A stretch of DNA of 64,000 nucleotides from Novosphingobium sp. Leaf2 (GTDB taxonomy: Bacteria; Pseudomonadota; Alphaproteobacteria; Sphingomonadales; Sphingomonadaceae), in the NCBI RefSeq assembly GCF_001421325.1, contig NZ_LMJY01000016.1:372307-436306 (forward strand). Direction: 5' to 3'. Positions 52,284 to 60,896 of the stretch are shown here, piece after piece. The notes under the pieces are model-generated. The model had not been told where the DNA came from. It did no database searches and saw only the letters and a program-made list of their open reading frames with translations. Positions within the stretch are counted from its first letter, which is position 1, and each line of letters starts with the position of its first letter. Both the position numbers and the translations under genes were made by a program.

Positions 52284-53673
52284 TGAACCGTCCTGCGGAT
52301 TTGGACGCGGCGATACGCGGCGATCGGCCCGAATGCTCGGGATGTTCGTCCACGAAGCGCCAGATCATCGCCGCCGCCAGCAGCTTGGCTATGCCCGGAA
52401 CCGTGGCGAAGCTCATGACGATGCCGGCGACCGAAGCGGGTGACTGCGGCAGGCCTGCACGCGCAGCGCCGGCGTCAAAACCGTAGAGCGACAGGATCAG
52501 CCCAACCACGAGGGTGCCGCCCAGCGCGATGCCAGCCTTTTCGATAACCGACCAGATCGCGGAATAGGAACCGGCGCGATTCTCGCCATAATCGCTGCGC
52601 GCACCCGCGATGCTGTCGGATAGAAGGGACAGCACGATAGTGCCCCAGCCCGCGTTGCACGCTGCGGTGAGTCCAGCCAGGACATAGGCCACCTCGATCG
52701 GCGCTTGCGGGAACCAACCCCAAACCAGCGTGAAAAGTCCGTGCCCGGCAGCGGCGATGACGTATGTCGGCGTCTTGCCGATGCGCCGCGCCACCATGAC
52801 CCACAGCGGCGTTGCGGCCATGACCGCGCAGGCCATGATCGCCGACATCACCCCGATGTGGTGGAACGGCTGGGGCAGGCCCATCGCGTACTTCACGAAG
52901 AACGGGAAGCTGGCGTAGGAGATCCCCGCCGCCACGGTCATGACGATCGCTGACAGGCACAGGATCATGAACCGGCGGTCCGTGAACGCGCGCGGCAGGT
53001 CTTTGACTGCGAAGGGCTTTCCAGGGTTCGCTGGCGCCGGAATACGACTGGCGAAGTGCCACGCGATCGTCAGGCACAAAAGGCAGACCAGGCCGATGAC
53101 GCCCATGGTTATCAGGTGCGCCTTGCGGTCGGCACCCAGCACGCTCACCAGCATCGGCGCCGCCGAGGAACTGAGCAGAATGCCCAGGCCGGTGAAGCCA
53201 TGCTTCCAGCCCATCAGCTCGGTCCGCTCGACCGGATCGGCGGACATCTCGGAAAATTGTGCGAGGTACGGCACCGAGAACGCCGAGTAGACCGCCATGT
53301 AGGCGCTGAACGTAACGACGACCCAAGTTACCTGGAACGCCGTCGTGCCGGCCGGTACGGCGAACACGGCCAGCATCGCAAACGGCGCCGAAATTCCTCC
53401 GACAAGAAGCCAGCGGCGGCGCGGGAAGTACGCCGCCATACGATCGGAAGCGACGCCCACCCCAAGATCGAAAACCAGCGCGAACACCACCTTGGGGACG
53501 AAGATCGCCGTTCCCGCGATGCCCGGCGCGATCCCCACCACGTTGGTGAGGTAGAACAGCAGCAGCAACGACGGCGCATCGCGGAATAACTGGCTGGCAA
53601 CCTGCCCGATCCCGAAACCGGCCTTCGTCGAAAAAGGGAGGCGTCCATCGGGACGCACTGGGGAGGACATCAT
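52276..53673 (-). CDS. GPH-family (glycoside/pentoside/hexuronide:cation) MFS symporter
   Basis: The 465-residue protein has about 12 membrane segments and the GPH pattern: FSTKAGFGIGQVASQLFRDAPSLLLLFYLTNVVGI, FVPKVVFALVFDLGVGVASDRM, YSAFSVPYLAQFSEMSADPVERTELMGWKHGFTGLG. Members import sugars and sugar-like compounds with sodium or protons. I took the ATG at 53673; the frame is open nine codons further to a TTG. Overlap with the downstream Gfo/Idh gene makes a two-gene operon. It is distantly related to the symporter at 60893-62296. Confidence 0.87.
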   Translation of the reverse strand: MMSSPVRPDGRLPFSTKAGFGIGQVASQLFRDAPSLLLLFYLTNVVGIAPGIAGTAIFVPKVVFALVFDLGVGVASDRMAAYFPRRRWLLVGGISAPFAMLAVFAVPAGTTAFQVTWVVVTFSAYMAVYSAFSVPYLAQFSEMSADPVERTELMGWKHGFTGLGILLSSSAAPMLVSVLGADRKAHLITMGVIGLVCLLCLTIAWHFASRIPAPANPGKPFAVKDLPRAFTDRRFMILCLSAIVMTVAAGISYASFPFFVKYAMGLPQPFHHIGVMSAIMACAVMAATPLWVMVARRIGKTPTYVIAAAGHGLFTLVWGWFPQAPIEVAYVLAGLTAACNAGWGTIVLSLLSDSIAGARSDYGENRAGSYSAIWSVIEKAGIALGGTLVVGLILSLYGFDAGAARAGLPQSPASVAGIVMSFATVPGIAKLLAAAMIWRFVDEHPEHSGRSPRIAASKSAGRFNA

Positions 53674-53838
53674 TGGCGCAACCTGTGTGTTCTGGTCCAA
53701 TCCACCGTGCCGAATAACGGGACGAGAGGCGAGCCGGGCAGATGAATCTCCGGTGGCCGGATAGAAATTACCCTGACCCGGAGGATTCTAAAGAAAGTCC
53801 CCACCCGATCCGCCACGCATGCGCCAAGCGCCGGTATC

Positions 53839-54129
53839 TCAGCCTTCTACGAGCATCACGCTCACGTCGGCGATACCTTCGCGCAGCTTTTTGACGTCCG
53901 CGTATTCGGGCGAGTTCCAGAACGTCATCGCCATCTCGGCGTCCGGCCATTCCATGATCACCGCGCCGCCACCTTCGTAGCCCTCGCCTTCCAGTATGCG
54001 ACCCTGTCGACCGCGCAGCAGGTAGCGGGCGCCGTGGCGCTGCGCCAGTTCCGCGACCGCAGGGGAATAGAGCCGGGTGAAGGCTTCGCGGTCATGGACC
54101 TTGGTGGTGATGACGAACCATGCGGGCAT
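53839..54129 (-). CDS. DUF1330 family protein
   Basis: The 96-residue protein has the dimeric alpha/beta-barrel pattern of DUF1330: AWFVITTKVHDREAFTRLYSPAVAELAQRHGARYLLRGRQGRILEG and VIMEWPDAEMAMTFWNSPEYADVKKLR. Relatives are small, often next to catabolic oxygenases, with no defined reaction. It is 43 bases downstream of the FAD monooxygenase gene and the last member of that operon. Confidence 0.88.
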   Translation of the reverse strand: MPAWFVITTKVHDREAFTRLYSPAVAELAQRHGARYLLRGRQGRILEGEGYEGGGAVIMEWPDAEMAMTFWNSPEYADVKKLREGIADVSVMLVEG

Positions 54130-54172
54130 AGGAAACCTCTTGTTTGGGGCCGTGCGGTCGTACCCGGCAGGT

Positions 54173-55381
54173 TCAGCGGATCAGGGCTGCGTCTTCCAGG
54201 CTCTGGAACATGGCCTGGCGCATCAGATAGGCCCGGCGACGCGCGTCATCCTGCTGGATCGCCAGCAATTCGCGACGACGTGCCTCATGCGCCGCACCTG
54301 CGCCGCCACTGATGAACGCCATGTTCTGCTTGGTCTGGCTCTGGATGAACGAGTGCGTCACTTCGCGCCGCTGCCGTTCGTATAAGGACAGGTTCGGGTC
54401 TGCCTGCGCTTGTCCTTTCAGCACCGGAAGCAGCTTTTCGAACAGGTTGAACACGTCATGCAAACCCGAGTTCATGCCAAAGCCGCCCAGCGGGTTGTTG
54501 AGATGGGCGGCGTCGCCCACGATCATCACTCGGCCTTCGCGGAACGATTTCGCGACGCGCTGGTGCACCTTGTACAGCGTGCGATGTTGCGTGTTCACCG
54601 AAGCCCCGCTGCCGATCAGACGATCGAAGATCGCATTCTTGTTCACATCCGACGTCAGCTCTGCCTCGTCTACAGCCCCGTTCACGGGCACCAGCACGCG
54701 CCACACCGACGGCACGCGCAACAGCACCAGCCATTCGCTGGGATCCGACACGTAGTTCACGTAAGAAAGGTCGGGCAGATACGCGGCCAGATCGGTTTCG
54801 GTTGACAGCGTCAGGAACCGCTCGGGATACGTAAATCCGTCAAATTCGATGCCAAGCCACTTGCGCACGACCGAGTTCGCGCCGTCCGCACCGATCAGGA
54901 AATCGGCGCGGATGCGCTCGATACCCGTCATCGTCTCGACCGACAGATCCACACCGGCATCATCCTGGACAAATGACAGCAGACGATTGCCGAACCGCAC
55001 GTCGGCTTGCGGGTGGGTTTCCAACCCTTCCGCAAGAGCGCGGGACAAGTGATATTGCTCGCACTGGATGCGGAACGGATAACGGGTGATGTCGGACAGT
55101 TCGCTCAGGTCGAACTCTATCTTTTCGCCTGACCCACGGTCGCGCCACTGGTAGACCGGCGCTTTCAAACCCTTGTCGAGCAGCATCGGGGTGATGCCGA
55201 TCTGGTCAAGCATCTCAAGGGTTGGTGGATGGAAAGTAGAGGCGCGCAGATCGCGGGCGCAGTCCTGCCCGGCCTCCAGCACGATCACCGATATGCCGGC
55301 CTGGGCAAGCAATGTGGCCATGACGGTGCCCACGGGGCCGGCGCCGGCAATCGCCACCTGGCAACGATCTATCCCTGACAT
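54173..55381 (-). CDS. FAD-dependent aromatic hydroxylase-type monooxygenase (UbiH/PHBH group)
   Basis: The 402-residue flavoprotein has the three group A motifs: GxGxxG (VAIAGAGPVGTVMATLLAQAGISVIVLEAG), DG (ADFLIGADGANSVVRKWLGI) and GD (GRVMIVGDAAHLNNPLGGFGMNSGLHDVFNL). Such enzymes hydroxylate aromatic or heteroaromatic rings with NAD(P)H and oxygen. It lies in an operon after a membrane-anchored alpha/beta hydrolase (122-base gap) and before the DUF1330 gene. Confidence 0.92.
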   Translation of the reverse strand: MSGIDRCQVAIAGAGPVGTVMATLLAQAGISVIVLEAGQDCARDLRASTFHPPTLEMLDQIGITPMLLDKGLKAPVYQWRDRGSGEKIEFDLSELSDITRYPFRIQCEQYHLSRALAEGLETHPQADVRFGNRLLSFVQDDAGVDLSVETMTGIERIRADFLIGADGANSVVRKWLGIEFDGFTYPERFLTLSTETDLAAYLPDLSYVNYVSDPSEWLVLLRVPSVWRVLVPVNGAVDEAELTSDVNKNAIFDRLIGSGASVNTQHRTLYKVHQRVAKSFREGRVMIVGDAAHLNNPLGGFGMNSGLHDVFNLFEKLLPVLKGQAQADPNLSLYERQRREVTHSFIQSQTKQNMAFISGGAGAAHEARRRELLAIQQDDARRRAYLMRQAMFQSLEDAALIR

Positions 55382-55503
55382 TTTTGAGGAAACTCCAATC
55401 TTTAGTACGCAGAGGCCTATTCCCGGCTATCTGCGTCTGGGCACGCACTGCGGGATCTATCCGACACTCGGTGGCCGGATCGGCGGGACGATGAGGTAGG
55501 CGG

Positions 55504-56517
55504 TCAGACCCGGGGTGTGGGCGCGGCCGTGGGCGCGGGCGATGGCACAGACTTGATGGTGTCGAGCCAGGACTTGATGTCGCGCGTGAACTTTTCGGGG
55601 TTCTCCCACATCGGGAAGTGCCCAAGGTCGGGGTACGTGATCAGCGTGACCGGGGCATGCGTGAAGCGCTTCACCGAGGCTTGCGGGCCTTGGGATATGA
55701 CGTCGTCGTACGTGCACCACTGCAGCAGAACCGGCACGCGCACCGCCTCGGCAACCGCGCCCACGTCCGAAGTCTGGAACGCCTTGACGTTGGCCTGGAT
55801 GTACTGCGCCTGCCGTTCGAGCGCGCCGGGCAGGTTGTTCATGTCGTAGATCTGGTCGACCATGCGTTCGGTGGGGTGGAACCCCGGCGGCGTGGTGTCT
55901 TCCAGCATCAGCTTCCAGAACAGGTGCGAGCGCCAGTTCGGCAGCACCGCCTTATGGAACGCAAGCATCCACGTCAGGCGCCAGTCAACCTTGCGGGTCT
56001 GGCTTGGCCGTTCAAGCGGCAGGATGGAAAAGGCCATCGCCGTGACGTGGCCGGGATACGCGCGGTTGTTCTCCAGCGCAACGTTGGCGCCATTGGACGT
56101 CGATACCACCGCGAACCGCTGATGCCCCAGCTTGCGCATCAGTCCATCCATAAGCTGCGCGGCGCGCGGCGTGGAATAGACACCGGACGGGTCAGGCCGG
56201 GTCAGCCCGTAAGGTGACCAGTCGAACCGGACCACACGGTAGCGGTCCTTGAGCCGATCGGCGACGCCATCCCATTCGTGCAGGTTGACGATGGAGCCAT
56301 GCAGCAGCACCACGACGGGCGCACCGACCGGGCCTTCCTCGCGCACATGAACGGCCACGCCATCCACTTCCACGAAGCGCGAGGTACCATCCGCCCAGCG
56401 CTTCTCCGCTTGCGCGCGGTCGGTCTCGCCAGCACCGGCGCGCAACGCCAGGACCGTGCCACCGCCGACAAGAACGATCGCTCCGAGCGTTGCCAGCAGA
56501 ACGTTCCGGATCCTCAC
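55504..56517 (-). CDS. Membrane-anchored or exported alpha/beta hydrolase
   Basis: The 337-residue protein starts with a hydrophobic segment (NVLLATLGAIVLVGGGTVLAL) that may be a signal or anchor. The catalytic core has LLHGSIVNLHEWDGVADRL, the nucleophile elbow VVSTSNGANVALE (Ser141 in S-T-S-N-G), Asp around LQWCTYDDVI and His in YPDLGHFPMWENPE. All three catalytic residues are present, unlike in the other hydrolase-fold proteins nearby. A proline/alanine-rich tail ends the protein. The GTG start overlaps the stop of the preceding monooxygenase gene by four bases. Confidence 0.88.
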   Translation of the reverse strand: MRIRNVLLATLGAIVLVGGGTVLALRAGAGETDRAQAEKRWADGTSRFVEVDGVAVHVREEGPVGAPVVVLLHGSIVNLHEWDGVADRLKDRYRVVRFDWSPYGLTRPDPSGVYSTPRAAQLMDGLMRKLGHQRFAVVSTSNGANVALENNRAYPGHVTAMAFSILPLERPSQTRKVDWRLTWMLAFHKAVLPNWRSHLFWKLMLEDTTPPGFHPTERMVDQIYDMNNLPGALERQAQYIQANVKAFQTSDVGAVAEAVRVPVLLQWCTYDDVISQGPQASVKRFTHAPVTLITYPDLGHFPMWENPEKFTRDIKSWLDTIKSVPSPAPTAAPTPRV

Positions 56518-57743
56518 GCCGTCACCGTTTCACGAGCGGGCAGGCCCAGCGAGGCGCGCAAGGTCGATCCGGGATATTCGGTACGCAACCGACCCCGCGC
56601 CTGCAGGATCGGAACCACCTGCTCGACGAAATCTTCCAGGCCGCCGGGCATGTAGCTGGGCTGCAACGTAAAGCCATCGCACGCCCCGGCATCACGCCAG
56701 GCGATCATCATCTCGGCCATCTGTTCCGGCGTTCCCAGGAACACGTTGTGTCCACGCGGATGACGCATGAAGTGCGCCGCAAATTCGCCAAGCGGGGTGC
56801 CCTTCTCGGCCGCCGGCGTAATGGCGCGGGCGATGTCGGCCTTGGGCAGCAGGGTCTGCGCCAGGATCGTATCGACCGGGATTTGCCCGGCCGGATCAAA
56901 GCCCGTCAGGTCACAACACAGCGATTCCGACAGATACTCGATTCCCAGCGCATCGTCGGCCAGATCGAGGATCGCGGCGTGATTGCTGCGCGCCTCTTCT
57001 TCGGTTCCGCCAAGGACACACGACAGGCCCGGCATGATGCGCACAGCGTCCGGGTTGCGCCCAACGTCGGCTACGCGGGCGCGCAAGTCATTGCGAAAAT
57101 CGATGCCGGCCTCGATCGTCGCGGCGGGGCAGAAGATGGCCTCCGCGGTGCGCGCCGCGAAGTCGCGGCCATCGGCGGACTGGCCAGCTTGCACCAAGAC
57201 GGGACGTCCCTGCGGCAGAGCCGGACCTTCCTGGTCCATCGCTGCCCACAATTCGCAGGCCTTGGCGACAACATCCTTGGCGTGGCGATAGCGCTCGTCC
57301 TTGGGCGGAAGGTCAGCCTCCCCAAAGTTGGGCGCGGTTGCCGGATGCGCGGTGGTGACGATGTTCCAGCCGGATCGCCCGCCGGTGATCCGCTCCATCG
57401 TGCCGAAGCGTTCGGCCAGCATCTCGGGCGTGTTATAGGTGGTGGACACGGTGGCGACGAGACCGATGTGCCGGGTTACCGCCGCCATCGCGGTCAACAG
57501 GCTGACGGGATCGAGCGTCGGCATCGCCATACGCTCGGGCGTGCGGCCACCGGCTCCGCGCGACTGGAGCTGGTCGCCAAAGACGATCGCATCGAAGCGG
57601 CCCTGTTCAGCCAGCGCCGCGACGCGGGCGTAGTAGTCCATCGCAAACACGCCTTCGGGCCGCGCACGCGGGTGCATCCAACCGCTGGGGAAAAAGCCGA
57701 TGCCCTGAAGGAAGGCCCACAAGTGAATTTGATTGTCCATCAT
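56514..57743 (-). CDS. LLM-class FMN-dependent monooxygenase (NtaA/SnaA/DszA type)
   Basis: The 409-residue protein has the family pattern: GFFPSGWMHPRARPEGVFAMDYYARVAALAEQGRFDAIVFGD, LDPVSLLTAMAAVTRHIGLVATVSTTYN and MERITGGRSGWNIVTTAHPATAPNFG. It also has GRPVLVQAGQSADGRDFAARTAEAIF. It uses reduced flavin to oxidise a nitrogen or sulfur compound. It overlaps the next LLM gene by four bases and the hydrolase gene by four, so translation is coupled. Substrate unknown. Confidence 0.9.
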   Translation of the reverse strand: MMDNQIHLWAFLQGIGFFPSGWMHPRARPEGVFAMDYYARVAALAEQGRFDAIVFGDQLQSRGAGGRTPERMAMPTLDPVSLLTAMAAVTRHIGLVATVSTTYNTPEMLAERFGTMERITGGRSGWNIVTTAHPATAPNFGEADLPPKDERYRHAKDVVAKACELWAAMDQEGPALPQGRPVLVQAGQSADGRDFAARTAEAIFCPAATIEAGIDFRNDLRARVADVGRNPDAVRIMPGLSCVLGGTEEEARSNHAAILDLADDALGIEYLSESLCCDLTGFDPAGQIPVDTILAQTLLPKADIARAITPAAEKGTPLGEFAAHFMRHPRGHNVFLGTPEQMAEMMIAWRDAGACDGFTLQPSYMPGGLEDFVEQVVPILQARGRLRTEYPGSTLRASLGLPARETVTA

Positions 57744-58600
57744 GCGAACTCCGAATGCATCGCAGGGATCACGGCGCCGCCAGGCTGGTTGGACGCGGTC
57801 GTGGGCAGCGGCAGACCAAGGCGCTGGCGCAAGTCGGCGCCCGCATCGGCATGGGTTGTGACAAGGCTGCCGAAGCGCGCGCCGATCGCCGCAAGCTGCG
57901 CCGCACCGTCAGTGAGGGTGAAGTGAACGCCGTCGATCTCGCCGGCATCGAAGCGCGCGCGCAGCCCGGCAGGATCGGCGTCGACCGCCACCTTGAGCAG
58001 GCGCTTGGTCGCCGCAGGCGCCGCGGCCCCGTCGACGAACAGGGCGATATCGGCATCGGCAATCGCGATCGACGCCTCACCGTCCACGACCAGCACGGGG
58101 TGGCCCAGAGGCGGACGCATGGCATTTACCGGACCGGCCACCTTGAAGAACGGGCCATCGTAGTTCGATGCCTGGACCTTGGACGCATCGAGATATCGCC
58201 CGCTGGCCTTGTCGAGGATCAGCGTCTCGCTACCCCAGCCGTCCCAGAGCGCGCGTGCAGCACCGACCATATCCTCGGCCATGCCATCGGGGGCGCCTTC
58301 GGGAATGACCGACCAGCCGGTGCGGCCGTTGCTGAGGAAGTCGATCGCCGACAGCGCCCGGGCGACATGAAACGGATGCGCGTTCGTGGCCGGAACGGTG
58401 GCGACGAGGCCAAGCCGCGAGGTCACCGGCGCGGCCCACGCCAGCAGCACCTGCGCATCGAACGGCCGTTCGCCGGCGCGGCCCATGACCAGCAGGTCCA
58501 GCCCCGCATCTTCGGCTGCGCGCAGCACCGTCAGGCCATCATCGGGCACGGCGAAGGAAGCCTCGGCAACGGAGGCGGACAGGATGAAGGGTCTGGTCAT
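57740..58600 (-). CDS. Shortened LLM-class flavoprotein
   Basis: At 286 residues this is much shorter than the 400-450 of its neighbours but keeps LLM features: VLRAAEDAGLDLLVMGRAGE, AWAAPVTSRLGLVATVPATNAHPFHVARALSAIDFLSNGRTGWSVIPEGAP and the C-terminal LRQRLGLPLPT. The middle insertion and part of the barrel are missing. It overlaps both neighbours by four bases. It may be a companion subunit to the full-length enzyme at 56514 or a degenerate copy, but the coding frame is intact. Confidence 0.82.
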   Translation of the reverse strand: MTRPFILSASVAEASFAVPDDGLTVLRAAEDAGLDLLVMGRAGERPFDAQVLLAWAAPVTSRLGLVATVPATNAHPFHVARALSAIDFLSNGRTGWSVIPEGAPDGMAEDMVGAARALWDGWGSETLILDKASGRYLDASKVQASNYDGPFFKVAGPVNAMRPPLGHPVLVVDGEASIAIADADIALFVDGAAAPAATKRLLKVAVDADPAGLRARFDAGEIDGVHFTLTDGAAQLAAIGARFGSLVTTHADAGADLRQRLGLPLPTTASNQPGGAVIPAMHSEFA

Positions 58601-59898
58601 ACGATGATCACCGGTTCGTGAAGAGGATGGATGGGCTCGCAGCCCGTGTCGGTTATGCGCACAAGGTCTTCGCAATGCGCGGACCCGCCGATGCCGGTAT
58701 CGAGCGTCGGGCAATCGACGGAGATGATCATGCCCGGCTCCAGCACGATGTCGGGCTTGCGCCAGAAACCGCCGTGCACTTCGCCCGGCTCGTCGGTATG
58801 GGCCAGCCCCACGCTGTGGGGGCCAAAGCCGATCACGGCCTCATACCCGGCGGCTCGTATCGCCGCCTCGCCCAGCGCCGCGATCTGCGAATAGCGCAGG
58901 CCTGGCCGCAGCTGTTCGCGCACCGCCTGCCAGCCGAATGCCGCCGCCTCGGCCGCCTTGGCGGCGGCGCGCGTGGGCTCGCCGATGAACACAGTACGCG
59001 CAAAGTCGCCATGATAGCCAAGGTGCTGGCTCACCCCATCCAGCATGATCGTCTGCCCATCCGCGACCTGAAGGCGCGACAGTTCCGACGACACGCGATC
59101 GACGTTGAGGAAGACGGCGGTGTTGCCACGCACGGCGGTCTCGACGCGGAACAGCGCCTGCAGCTCGGCATGGGTGGCGCCAGCGCGAACGGCATGGCCG
59201 ACCGCGTTGAGCGCATCGACGTTCGCAATGGCAGCCCGCGCCATTAGCGCATGTTCCAGCGGCGATTTCACCAGTCGGATCTCGCGCAGCACGTTGTCGG
59301 CCTGCACCATGGCGCCGGGATGTTCGTGCCGCCCTGCGACTTGCGCGATGACCGGATGGTCGTAGCCGATGCGGCCCTGCCACAACCCCAGCCCGCGCAT
59401 GGCCGCGACGATGGCCCCGCCCGCGTCATGCAGCGCCGTCATCGCGCCGGCCTCGCGCCCGGAGATCGCATCGCGGTGCCGTTCGGCAGCGGTGCGTACG
59501 GCGTCATCGCCGCGCGGCAGCACGGGCGTGGAGGGGACGGCGCCGACCGTCTCATCGCCCTCGTCGCCAAGCATGGTGTAGAGCCAGATGGCGACATCGT
59601 TGCGGTCGCGGCCATCGGCCCAGGAATAGTGGTGCAGGAAACGCGAGGTGACGAGCCCGAACTGCTCGGGACGCTCGCGCACGATCAGCGCGAAAGTGCC
59701 GGGCGGCTGGCCTGCCCGCGTCCGCCCGATCTGCGGCCAGTGACCAAGCGCATGGAAAACGTTGACAGGATCGCCCAGTACGAGGCCGTCGAGACCGTGC
59801 CGCTCCATGACCGCGACGGCCCGGGCCAGGTTTATCGGCCCTGTGCGTCCAAGGGCATTGAGGAGCCCCTCGTCATCGGGGTGCGTAACCGTCTGCAT
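58597..59898 (-). CDS. M24-family metallohydrolase (Xaa-Pro peptidase/creatinase type)
   Basis: The 433-residue protein has an N-terminal creatinase-like domain (about 1-190) and a pita-bread domain with IMLDGVSQHLGYHGDFARTVFIG, VGLAHTDEPGEVHGGF, PGMIISVDCPTLDTG and SAHCEDLVRITDTG. These carry metal-ligand candidates (Asp, His, Glu), although the first Asp site is not in the standard D-x-G context. Relatives include aminopeptidase P, creatinase and other C-N hydrolases. I chose ATG 59898; a TTG at 59928 would add ten residues. It is first in the operon running down to 53839, divergent from the hydrolase at 60018. Confidence 0.88.
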   Translation of the reverse strand: MQTVTHPDDEGLLNALGRTGPINLARAVAVMERHGLDGLVLGDPVNVFHALGHWPQIGRTRAGQPPGTFALIVRERPEQFGLVTSRFLHHYSWADGRDRNDVAIWLYTMLGDEGDETVGAVPSTPVLPRGDDAVRTAAERHRDAISGREAGAMTALHDAGGAIVAAMRGLGLWQGRIGYDHPVIAQVAGRHEHPGAMVQADNVLREIRLVKSPLEHALMARAAIANVDALNAVGHAVRAGATHAELQALFRVETAVRGNTAVFLNVDRVSSELSRLQVADGQTIMLDGVSQHLGYHGDFARTVFIGEPTRAAAKAAEAAAFGWQAVREQLRPGLRYSQIAALGEAAIRAAGYEAVIGFGPHSVGLAHTDEPGEVHGGFWRKPDIVLEPGMIISVDCPTLDTGIGGSAHCEDLVRITDTGCEPIHPLHEPVIIV

Positions 59899-60017
59899 CG
59901 CCGTGTTATGGAGCCGCCTGCGCGCCAAAGTGGTCGAAGGGGATCAAACTATCCGCCTGCTGATCAAGTTTTCCTGCAGGGGGCCGCGACGCGCGCTGCG
60001 CGGTAGGTCTGCGGCAC

Positions 60018-60896
60018 ATGAGCAAGCCAGACCCCCACCTTGCAGACAGCGGCAACGCCATAGAACGCGCCTTCGTCAGGATCGAGGAAGGCCAGGTGCA
60101 CATGCGCCGCCTGCCCGCCGCCGAGCCGGGCCACACGCCCGTCCTTCTTCTGCACGCATCGCCCGCGTCCTCATGGTTCATGCAGGACCTGATGCTGGAA
60201 CTGCGCGCAGCAGGGCGCCTGGGCGAAATCATCGCGCCGGACACGCTGGGCAACGGCGACTCGGTCGCACCCTCCCCGGCTGAGCCTGACATCGCCTATT
60301 TTGCCGGATCGATGGACCGGCTCTGCGCCGCCCTCGGCCTTGGCGCGGTGGATGCCTATGGCACGCACACCGGGGCGCGTATCGCCTGCGAACTGGCGGC
60401 GGGATATCCTGCACGGGTGCGCCGGCTTGTGCTTGACGGCATCACCGAATATGCCGACGATCTGCGCGACGCGGTCATCGCAAACTATGCTCCGGTGGTG
60501 GAACCTGACGCTTACGGTCGCCACCTGATCTGGGCTTTCAATTTCTGCCGCGACCAGGCGCTGTTCTTCCCGCATTTCCTGCAGGATGCAGAGCATCGGC
60601 TGGCCGTGGGCATGCCGCCGCCGCAAATCCTGCACCGCATCACGCTGGACGTGTTGAAGGCGCTGGACACATATTCCAAGCCATACATCGCCGCCTTCCG
60701 GTATCGCGCATTCGAACGCATGCCCGCCATCGCCGCGCCTACGCTGCTGCTCAAGCCGGAAACCGAACTGGCCCTGCTCAATGCTTCGGTGGATACGGCG
60801 CTGGGGCTGCTGGCCGACGGCCAGGCGGCAACGACCGCCGGATCGGCCAGCGCGCGCGCACTGGCGATCGGCGCATTCCTGGAAAAGGACGCATGA
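60018..60896 (+). CDS. Alpha/beta-hydrolase-fold protein with GxHTG elbow
   Basis: The 292-residue protein has VLLLHASPASSWFMQDLMLEL and IIAPDTLGNGDS, typical for the fold. The elbow is YGTHTGARIACELAAGYPARVRRLVLDGI, in which His117 takes the place of the nucleophilic Ser. No GH-motif near the C-terminus supplies a catalytic His. The same GxHTG motif is found in the protein at 62389-63222. It either uses other chemistry or is not a hydrolase. It starts an operon with a GPH-type symporter, whose start overlaps its stop by four bases. Confidence 0.85.
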   Translation: MSKPDPHLADSGNAIERAFVRIEEGQVHMRRLPAAEPGHTPVLLLHASPASSWFMQDLMLELRAAGRLGEIIAPDTLGNGDSVAPSPAEPDIAYFAGSMDRLCAALGLGAVDAYGTHTGARIACELAAGYPARVRRLVLDGITEYADDLRDAVIANYAPVVEPDAYGRHLIWAFNFCRDQALFFPHFLQDAEHRLAVGMPPPQILHRITLDVLKALDTYSKPYIAAFRYRAFERMPAIAAPTLLLKPETELALLNASVDTALGLLADGQAATTAGSASARALAIGAFLEKDA

